Shown: positions 39,735-47,244 of the stretch, piece after piece
Layout of the letters: the number at the start of each line of letters is the position of its first letter
Numbering within the stretch: position 1 is the stretch's first letter
Origin: Bacteroidota bacterium
GTDB lineage: Bacteria; Bacteroidota; Bacteroidia; Chitinophagales; UBA8649
NCBI GenBank assembly: GCA_002862745.1
Contig: PKDX01000005.1
Span: 1-64,000, forward strand
DNA: 64,000 nucleotides
Reading direction: 5' to 3'
Position numbers and translations under genes: made by a program
Notes under the pieces: generated by a model
Databases searched by the model: none
What the model was told of the DNA's origin: nothing
The model's input: the letters and a program-made list of their open reading frames with translations, nothing else

Positions 39735-41831
39735 TTAAACTAGGCGCCCATTTTCCATGGTAAATACTTGATCGGCAAGCGCGAGGGTGGAGGGTTTGTG
39801 GCTTGCAATAATCAGGGTTGATTTCCCCTTACGTTCTCGCAGTAACTGATGCACATGACGGGTATTGGCATCGTCTAAGGAGGCAGTGGGTTCGTCCAAG
39901 AGCAAAAATGGATGCTCTTTATAGAGTGCGCGAGCAAGCAGAAGTCGCTGTCGTTGTCCTCCGCTTAAGGATTTTCCATGGGCTGAAAGGCGTGAATTGA
40001 GTCCGAGCGGTAGGCTTTGAAGCCAGGGACCTAGGTTAAGTGCTTGGAGCAAAGCGTTAATGCGCTCTATATCCACGTGGCTTTCACCAAGAGCAATGTT
40101 GTAGGCGATGCTTTCGGCAAAAATGAAATCATCTTGCATCATGCTTGATACGGCATTGCGCCAATGGTTAGTGGATACTTGGTCCAATTCCGTATGGTCC
40201 ACTTTAATGCTGCCTTGATGTTTTTTGTACTGTTTTGCTAGAATTTTGAGCAAGGTTGACTTGCCGCATCCACTTGGGCCAGAGAAGGCAACGCATTGAC
40301 CAAATGCTATATCCATGGATATTGAGGAAAGGGTCTGCTCATCTTGAGAGGCATTTTTGTTGTAGGCAAAGCCCACGTTGGATAGGTATAACGAAGGATT
40401 GGCACTGGGAAGGCTAAGTTTGCCCTGTTCTTCACTCTCCTCTTCGCGCCTTACATCATAAATTTCTTGGGCGCGTTCAAAGGATAGCCTTGCATCTTGT
40501 TGTACACGGATAAAGGCGATAAACTCTTGAATTGGGGAAGCCATTTGGCCTAGAATAAATTGCACAGCAAACAAACTTCCGAGGGTGAGTTGTCCATTGA
40601 TGACCATGGTAATCGCCAAGTAGGTAATTAAAAGGTCTTTGCCATAGTTAATGATATTGCCTCCGAGCATCTGCCACTGATTCAGCCGGAGCACGTGTTC
40701 GTTGACTTGAAACTTCCGCAATTGAATGTCATTCCATTGGCTTCGATGCTTGCTTTCTGCACGATATTGTTTTAAATCACGAATACCTAAAATCATCTGA
40801 ATAACATGTTCTTGATTTTCGGCGTGAATGGCAAAAGCTCGACGATCAAGCGAAGCCCGTCGCTTCATAAAGACCATAATCCACCCTATGTATAAGAGGC
40901 TTCCAAGAAGAAAGATAACAAGGAGTTTACTTGAAAACAGCGTTAAGACAAGCCCAAAAATGACGAGGTTGACTCCTGCAAAAAACATGGTCATTACATT
41001 GTTGGTTAACCAGGACTCAATCCGCTTAAAGTCATGAAGTCGCTGGATTAAGTCTCCTAGTTGCCTTGTATCAAAAAAGGCAATGGGAAGGCGGGCTAAC
41101 TGAATAATGTAGTCCGACACCATGGTGAAGTCAAAGCGACTACGCAGATGGAGTAAAATCCAGGATCTAAAAAAGTCAACCAAGCTCTGGCTCACAAATA
41201 ACACAAGCTGTGCAGCGAGCAAAACGTGCACAAAATCTAAGTCCTGATAGCTAACCCCTTGGTCGATAAGCGCCTGAGCAACAAAGGGTAGTACCAATTG
41301 AATACCACTAGCCAGTATAAGGCTGAGAAGCAGTTGACTGACGGCTCTTGGGTATTTTGCAAAGGCCTTAAAGGCCATAGAAAACAAGTTAGGTGACGAG
41401 GCACCTTCTTCTTTTCTAAAGTTTTTGCTTGGACTTAGCATAAGAATATGTCCCACTCCTTCTCCTTGAATAAAGCGCGACGCAAAGGATTTTAGCGATA
41501 CGGTCTCAAGCCCAGTTGCTGGATCAGCAATACGAAGTTTATTTTTTGTCACTCGATAGACTACCACAAAGTGATTGCCATCCACATGGGCAATAAAGGG
41601 CCCTGTTAGGTGTCTAAGGTGATCAAGAGAGGTCGCATAGGCGGAGGCTTGAAGGTCGAAGGACTCCGCAGTTTGTTGGATGTCATACAGGGACACACCA
41701 TCTCGGTCCGGTTGCAGCGTATCGTGGATGGCTTGGCTTGAAAGGGTTTTCCCATAAAAGGAAAGCACCATTCTAAGGCAAGCAGGACCACAGTCCATAG
41801 CATCATGTTGAGGAAAAAAGATGGTCCGCAT
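39735..41831 (-). CDS. Peptidase C39-containing ABC transporter (PCAT; bacteriocin/peptide exporter type)
   Basis: N-terminal C39 peptidase (QHDAMDCGPACLRMVLSFYG, HFVVVYRV, IADPATG); TM domain; Walker A SGPSGCGKSTLL, signature LSGGQRQRLLLARAL, Walker B LLLDEPTASLD. Confidence 0.95.
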   Translation of the reverse strand: MRTIFFPQHDAMDCGPACLRMVLSFYGKTLSSQAIHDTLQPDRDGVSLYDIQQTAESFDLQASAYATSLDHLRHLTGPFIAHVDGNHFVVVYRVTKNKLRIADPATGLETVSLKSFASRFIQGEGVGHILMLSPSKNFRKEEGASSPNLFSMAFKAFAKYPRAVSQLLLSLILASGIQLVLPFVAQALIDQGVSYQDLDFVHVLLAAQLVLFVSQSLVDFFRSWILLHLRSRFDFTMVSDYIIQLARLPIAFFDTRQLGDLIQRLHDFKRIESWLTNNVMTMFFAGVNLVIFGLVLTLFSSKLLVIFLLGSLLYIGWIMVFMKRRASLDRRAFAIHAENQEHVIQMILGIRDLKQYRAESKHRSQWNDIQLRKFQVNEHVLRLNQWQMLGGNIINYGKDLLITYLAITMVINGQLTLGSLFAVQFILGQMASPIQEFIAFIRVQQDARLSFERAQEIYDVRREEESEEQGKLSLPSANPSLYLSNVGFAYNKNASQDEQTLSSISMDIAFGQCVAFSGPSGCGKSTLLKILAKQYKKHQGSIKVDHTELDQVSTNHWRNAVSSMMQDDFIFAESIAYNIALGESHVDIERINALLQALNLGPWLQSLPLGLNSRLSAHGKSLSGGQRQRLLLARALYKEHPFLLLDEPTASLDDANTRHVHQLLRERKGKSTLIIASHKPSTLALADQVFTMENGRLV

Positions 41832-41961
41832 TCTGTGAATTTAGCGGATTCTATCAGAACAATACATATTATAAAAAATTCTAATATGACAACTGAAAGG
41901 TAAGTCCAAGTGAAACCCCTCTTTGGGTGTTGCGTAATAGAGGATGAAAGAAATGTGAAAA

Positions 41962-42096
41962 ATGAAAAAGTGTGAATCAAACGGGATGCGTCCCGGAACA
42001 ACCGTAAGACACAATGCCTGGAGCATTGAAGTAATTGATAGCGCGTGGTCTCCTCAGGAGAAGTGGCAGGATTGGCGCGAAGGCTTAGGCGAATAA
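41962..42096 (+). CDS. Unannotated small ORF, Trp-rich 44-aa peptide (speculative)
   Basis: ATG...TAA: MKKCESNGMRPGTTVRHNAWSIEVIDSAWSPQEKWQDWREGLGE. Lies in an otherwise empty gap; coding status unproven and it overlaps hairpins that may indicate an RNA instead. Confidence 0.25.
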   Translation: MKKCESNGMRPGTTVRHNAWSIEVIDSAWSPQEKWQDWREGLGE

Positions 42097-42218
42097 TTCA
42101 ATAATTCTAGGATTCCTTAACCCAATAGTTTATCAGAAAAGTTAATCAGGGCATAGCAGCAAAAGGCCTCTCCTTTCCCTTTTTGTTGCGAATAACTGCG
42201 CCCTCTAAATCAAGAATT

Positions 42219-42353
42219 ATGACAACGCATAAGTCCATCTTAATCCGACTCGAAGACTTACTCAATAAACGTCGATCGGAAAAACAAAAGTCAAGAACCT
42301 GGTCCAAACAATACATTCTCGCTCGACCCGTTGTATCTTCGCACTTCGCTTAG
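42219..42353 (+). CDS. Unannotated small ORF, basic 44-aa peptide just upstream of ssrA (speculative)
   Basis: ATG...TAG: MTTHKSILIRLEDLLNKRRSEKQKSRTWSKQYILARPVVSSHFA; stop codon lies inside a perfect 8-bp hairpin. Confidence 0.25.
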   Translation: MTTHKSILIRLEDLLNKRRSEKQKSRTWSKQYILARPVVSSHFA

Positions 42354-42375
42354 TGCGAATTGTTCTCTATAAATT

Positions 42376-42751
42376 GGGGCTGAACTGGATTTGACAGGGA
42401 GGTATGTAGGCATACTGGCGCGTCGAGCTAATGACGATTACGCTCGAGAATCTCATTCGTTAATCTTTTTTATTTGGCGAGTATAACTACGCCATGGCTG
42501 CCTAAGACAAGGTCTTAGCATAGTCATTGCTTTTTACTTGTGATATCTGATAGCGGGATAAAAAGTATCATCATTTCATCAGGTCGTCTGCGTTAAGACG
42601 GCTTTCCTTAACGTTTGACGTATTGATTAAGCTACGGTGTTATTTGGTGGGTTTCTTAACCTGATAACACCCGACAATAAATAAGAAACTACACGCGTAG
42701 AAGGTTTGTCAGCATCTCAGCTGGACGGGGGTTCGACTCCCCCCAGCTCCA
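42376..42751 (+). ncRNA. ssrA: Transfer-messenger RNA (one-piece tmRNA), tag GEYNYAMAA
   Basis: 5' GGGGCTGAACTGGATTTGACAGGG pairs with 3' GGGTTCGACTCCCCCCAGCTCCA, including a G3:U wobble typical of AlaRS recognition; tag ORF GGC GAG TAT AAC TAC GCC ATG GCT GCC TAA at 42476-42505; 3' CCA not encoded. Confidence 0.97.
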
Positions 42752-42780
42752 CTAATTTTTTTAGGCGGTGGTCGCCATAG

Positions 42781-43623
42781 TTACCTGGCTAAAAGATTAA
42801 ACTCCGTCAGCAGCTTTTCAAAAATTAGATGATCGTTCAGTTCTGCAAGTACGTCGTCTGAGATATCTTCAGCATAATAAAGGTCGCTTTCTTGGTAATT
42901 GAAAATGGTCCATTCACCATCATTGTATTCGAGTGATGTCAGGCTTTCAACCCAATCTCCAGAATTTAAGTAGGTAACGCTTCCCTTCTTGGTAGGAATG
43001 TCCCTCTTAACTGCCTGATGGATGTGTCCGCATATTACATGTGAGTAACCTTCTGTGGCTGCTATTTCTGCGGCCGTAGTCTCGAACTTATTGATGTGCT
43101 TCACGGCACCTTTAACACTATTCTTTATCTTCTTGGAGAAAGAGACCTTTCCTCTACCTAACTTTTCTGAAATCCAATTCACCAATCGATTGAGAAGAAT
43201 AAGTATGTCGTATCCCGCGCCACCAAGCTTGGCAAGCCATTTAGAATGTTGTATGGTAATATCAAAAACGTCCCCGTGAAAAAACCAATGCTTATCCCCA
43301 CCAAGCTCTATTACGGCTTTGTTTTCAATCCTGAAATTGTTCATGTTAAAACCAACAAACTTGCGAAGCATTTCATCATGATTGCCCGTAATGTAGATGA
43401 TATCCTTTTGTTCGCTTATCCACTTGATCAAATGCTGAACAACCTTCATGTGCCATTTGGGAAAGTATCTTTTGGAAAACTGCCAGCCGTCAATGATATC
43501 GCCATTCAGGATTACTTGTTTCGGCTCGATGGACTCTAAGTAGTGCAATAATTCTTTGGCGTGGCATCCGTATGTTCCTAGGTGAACATCGGAGATTACG
43601 ACTAAATCTACTTTTCGCTTCAT
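42781..43623 (-). CDS. UDP-2,3-diacylglucosamine diphosphatase (LpxH-like metallophosphoesterase)
   Basis: VISDVHLGTYG, LNGDIIDGWQFSKRYFPKWH, ITGNHDEMLRKF, CGHIHQA. Confidence 0.9.
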   Translation of the reverse strand: MKRKVDLVVISDVHLGTYGCHAKELLHYLESIEPKQVILNGDIIDGWQFSKRYFPKWHMKVVQHLIKWISEQKDIIYITGNHDEMLRKFVGFNMNNFRIENKAVIELGGDKHWFFHGDVFDITIQHSKWLAKLGGAGYDILILLNRLVNWISEKLGRGKVSFSKKIKNSVKGAVKHINKFETTAAEIAATEGYSHVICGHIHQAVKRDIPTKKGSVTYLNSGDWVESLTSLEYNDGEWTIFNYQESDLYYAEDISDDVLAELNDHLIFEKLLTEFNLLAR

Positions 43624-43891
43624 GACCAGTTGTTTATACTAAAAATTCCATTATAATCTCGCTTTTATCTTATGAAAAGATTAAATGTGCAACATGATAA
43701 ACTAAAACAATAGTAAAGAATGCTAATCCAAGGTTAAGCCCAACAGGTTTTTGTTGAAAATCTTTATTAGACTACTAAGACGTTGTGGTCTAAGTTCATC
43801 AAGCAAGGGTCAAGGTAGACGATGCTTTCTACAAAGAAAGGCTCAAGTTATAGTATGACGGAGCGAGGTAGCGATTGCGGATTGGAGATCG

Positions 43892-43899
43892 TATTTTTG
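43892..43899 (+). promoter_or_regulatory. Candidate Bacteroidota -7 element (TAnnTTTG) for the VPS10-like gene
   Basis: TATTTTTG, 32 nt upstream of the predicted ATG at 43932; no verified -33 element. Confidence 0.35.
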
Positions 43900-43931
43900 T
43901 CCTGCACAAAATTTATCTAAACAATTTGTTT

Positions 43932-46900
43932 ATGAAGCGACTTAATATTCTCCTTGTACTAGCCTGTCTTTTTGGCTTAGTTATCGATGCAAATGCTCAG
44001 CGTTCAAAAAAGGATGAAGGCGATGATGCTATGGACATCTCAAGCGAAATTGCTGGCCTTTCTTTTCGTCACGTAGGTCCTGCCCTTATGTCGGGAAGGG
44101 TGTCTGACATTGTCATCCATCCAGACAACTCCAATGTATGGTATGTCGCCGTGGGTTCTGGAGGAGTATGGAAGACAGAAAACTCAGGGACTACATGGAC
44201 TGCGCTTTTTGATGGACAGGCAAGTTATTCTATTGGATGCTTGGCCCTTGATCCTCAGAATCCAGAGATTGTTTGGGTTGGAAGCGGTGAAAATGTTGGA
44301 GGTCGCCATGTGGGTTATGGAGACGGTATATATCGCAGTAATGATGGAGGGGCTACTTGGTCAAACATGGGCTTAGAAAGCTCTGAGCATTTATCAAAAA
44401 TCATTGTTCACCCAGCGAATTCAGATATAGTGTGGGTGGCCTCTCAAGGTCCTCTTTGGAGTCAAGGAGGCGAGCGAGGTGTATATAAGACGACCGATGG
44501 AGGAGCTACATGGACCCGTACCTTAGGTGACGATGAGTGGGTTGGCGCGACCGATCTGTTAATAAATCCTCGCAATCCTGATGTGCTCTATACTGCGACT
44601 TGGCAACGTCAGCGCTCCGTGGCTGGATACATGGGCGGTGGACCAGGAACGGCACTTTATAAATCATTGGATGGGGGAATTACTTGGGAGAAATTATCGA
44701 ATGGGCTTCCCACAAGCAATATGGGCAAGATAGGCCTAGGCATTTCTCCTCAAAACCCAGATGTAGTCTATGCTGCAATTGAACTTGATCGTCGAAGTGG
44801 AGGAGTATACCGAAGCGAAGATGGTGGTGCATCATGGGCCAAGATGAGCGATGCCGTTTCAGGAGGAACAGGGCCGCATTATTATCAAGAGCTCTTTGTA
44901 TCGCCCCACCATGCCGACGAAATATACTTAGCAGATAATTACATGCAGGTTTCTTACGACGGAGGAAAAACCTTTGTTCGCATGAATGAAAATGAAAAGC
45001 ACGTCGATAATCATGCCGTAGCCTTTAAAAAAGAAGATCCCAATTACATCCTCGTAGGGTGCGACGGAGGACTGTATGAAAGTTTTGATCGCACGCAAAA
45101 CTGGAAGTTTGTCGATAATTTACCGGTGACTCAGTTTTATAAGCTAGCCGTAGATGATGCAGAGCCCTTTTACTACATCTATGGGGGAACGCAGGATAAT
45201 AACACACAAGGAGTCATTTCCCAAACTGACAATGTCCACGGTATCCGAAACTCCGATTGGTTCGTTGTGCTAGGAGGTGATGGACACCAGCCCGCCACAG
45301 AACCTGGCAACCCTAACATAGTCTATGCGCAATGGCAGGAAGGTAATCTCAATCGACACGATCGCCTTACCGGAGAAAATATCGACATCAAGCCTCAGGC
45401 AGCGCTAGGCGAAGTAAGTGAGCGGTTTAATTGGGATGCGCCGATTTTAGTCAGTCCGCACAAACCAAGCCGTTTATACTTTGCTTCACAACGCGTATGG
45501 AAGTCTGAAGACCGAGGGGATTCTTGGGAAGCCATCTCTCCTGACTTAACACATGATGTCAACCGCATTGAATTGCCGTATTACGGAAGTAAGCAAAAAT
45601 GGGATAATCCATGGGATGTTTATGCCATGTCGAATTATAGCACGATTACTTCTTTATCGGAATCTCCAATGAGAGAAGGCCTTATCTATGCAGGGACAGA
45701 CGATGGCATTATTCAGGTAACAGAAGACGGCGGTGCAACATGGCGCAAGGTCAATTTCTCCTCGATATCTGGGCTCCCAAGTACGGCATTTGTCAATGAC
45801 ATCAAGGCGGATTTATACAATGAAAGTGTGGTTTATGCGGTCTTTGATAACCACAAGTATGGCGATTATAATCCCTACATCTACAAGTCGAGCGATAAGG
45901 GTAAGTCCTGGGAAAGCATTGCAAGCAATCTGCCAGAGCGCACCTTATTGTGGCGGGTGGTTCAGGACTTTAAGGAGCCGAATCTGATGTTCTTAGGAAG
46001 TGAGTTTGGCGTCTATGTAAGTCAGGATGGTGGTAAGGCATGGTCGAAGATGACAGGAGGCATGCCCAATATCTCTGTTCGTGATCTTACCATACAACGT
46101 CGAGAAGAAGATCTTGTCTTAGCTACGTTTGGGCGGGGAATCTATGTTTTAGATGATTATACTTCTCTTCGTACTTCGGAAGTCTTCGAGGAAGACTATT
46201 CAGAGGAGGCCAAGCTCTTTACTCCTCAGAAGGGTATGTGGTACTTCCCCAAAAGAATATTAGGCTGGGGAGGTAAAGCTTCTCAGGGAGACAACTTTTT
46301 CTTAGCAGACAATCCGCCTTTTGGAGTCACGTTCACCTACTTCTTAAAGGAAAGTTATATGTCTTTATCGGGAGAGCGTCTAAAGCGAGAGGGAGAAATA
46401 GAAGGTGATGGAGGAGAGGTAGCCGCACCGGCTTATGATGTTCTTGACAAAGAATTACAATCCATGGATCCTGCTGTATGGCTTTTTGTCTACAATGAAG
46501 CAGGGGAAATTATTCGTAAAGTCAAAGCGGCAAATGCCAAGGGAATTCATCGGGTGACTTGGGATTATTCTGCCAATACACAGCGTCGTATTACAGCAGA
46601 CAATATGGCCCAAGACGGCTATGGACCTAATGTGGGCCCAGGAAACTATTCAGCGGAGCTTTTTAAGCAAGTGGATGGAATCTTTACTTCGATTTCTGAA
46701 ACGGTCTCTTTTGAGGTTGCTCAACATGGCCAAGGTGCTCTTGAGGGGAATTCTATGAACGCTACCATAAGTCATTGGGATATAATGCACGATTTTGCCA
46801 CTCGTTGTTATGCCCTTTCCAATGATATTGAAGAAAGCGTGTCTGAAGTTGAGGTAATGCTTGAGGCCTATAATCGCTCACCTACACTTGACGAGGACTT

Positions 46901-47201
46901 GCATAATGCCCTTCTTGAGGCGCGAACGAAAGCGTTTGATTTACAGTTTGCGCTCAATGGATCGTCATCACGAGATGAAGTCGGAGAAAAAACAGAGCAC
47001 CCTACACTGTGGACCTATCTATGGTCTGCAAGCGGTGCACGTCGTTCGACCTATGGTCCAACAGCCAATCACCTGCAGAGCTTAGAAAATGCTCAAGCGA
47101 TCTATGACCAGCTTAACAAGGATTACCTGGCCTTCCAAGAGATGCTTACAGGGTTAAGTCTCCAGCTTGAGGAATTGGGTGCGCCGCCGGTTAAGGACTA
47201 G
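43932..47201 (+). CDS. Exported VPS10/sortilin-like (BNR/Asp-box) beta-propeller protein
   Basis: Signal MKRLNILLVLACLFGLVIDANAQ; about ten Asp-box-like motifs (YRSNDGGATW, YKTTDGGATW, YKSLDGGITW, YRSEDGGASW, WKSEDRGDSW, YKSSDKGKSW, VSQDGGKAW). Confidence 0.9.
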   Translation: MKRLNILLVLACLFGLVIDANAQRSKKDEGDDAMDISSEIAGLSFRHVGPALMSGRVSDIVIHPDNSNVWYVAVGSGGVWKTENSGTTWTALFDGQASYSIGCLALDPQNPEIVWVGSGENVGGRHVGYGDGIYRSNDGGATWSNMGLESSEHLSKIIVHPANSDIVWVASQGPLWSQGGERGVYKTTDGGATWTRTLGDDEWVGATDLLINPRNPDVLYTATWQRQRSVAGYMGGGPGTALYKSLDGGITWEKLSNGLPTSNMGKIGLGISPQNPDVVYAAIELDRRSGGVYRSEDGGASWAKMSDAVSGGTGPHYYQELFVSPHHADEIYLADNYMQVSYDGGKTFVRMNENEKHVDNHAVAFKKEDPNYILVGCDGGLYESFDRTQNWKFVDNLPVTQFYKLAVDDAEPFYYIYGGTQDNNTQGVISQTDNVHGIRNSDWFVVLGGDGHQPATEPGNPNIVYAQWQEGNLNRHDRLTGENIDIKPQAALGEVSERFNWDAPILVSPHKPSRLYFASQRVWKSEDRGDSWEAISPDLTHDVNRIELPYYGSKQKWDNPWDVYAMSNYSTITSLSESPMREGLIYAGTDDGIIQVTEDGGATWRKVNFSSISGLPSTAFVNDIKADLYNESVVYAVFDNHKYGDYNPYIYKSSDKGKSWESIASNLPERTLLWRVVQDFKEPNLMFLGSEFGVYVSQDGGKAWSKMTGGMPNISVRDLTIQRREEDLVLATFGRGIYVLDDYTSLRTSEVFEEDYSEEAKLFTPQKGMWYFPKRILGWGGKASQGDNFFLADNPPFGVTFTYFLKESYMSLSGERLKREGEIEGDGGEVAAPAYDVLDKELQSMDPAVWLFVYNEAGEIIRKVKAANAKGIHRVTWDYSANTQRRITADNMAQDGYGPNVGPGNYSAELFKQVDGIFTSISETVSFEVAQHGQGALEGNSMNATISHWDIMHDFATRCYALSNDIEESVSEVEVMLEAYNRSPTLDEDLHNALLEARTKAFDLQFALNGSSSRDEVGEKTEHPTLWTYLWSASGARRSTYGPTANHLQSLENAQAIYDQLNKDYLAFQEMLTGLSLQLEELGAPPVKD

Positions 47202-47244
47202 GCGAATACTCAACAAAATTTAAGTGGTGGGGTTACCATAAAGG

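Noticed and set aside
41606-42001. 131-aa minus-strand ORF overlapping the exporter start
   Set aside because: Out of frame with the well-supported C39 exporter; no recognisable motif.
41832-42375. Searched for a double-glycine leader precursor for the C39 exporter
   Set aside because: Neither small + strand ORF nor the minus-strand ORFs has a plausible GG/GA leader cleavage site.
43672-43713. 13-codon ORF MKRLNVQHDKLKQ upstream of the VPS10-like gene, echoing its MKRLN start
   Set aside because: Very short; resemblance of five residues is easily coincidental.
44300-46080. Repeated DGGATW-coding segments as possible DNA tandem repeats
   Set aside because: They are diverged Asp-box protein repeats of a beta-propeller, not nucleotide repeats or a CRISPR array.
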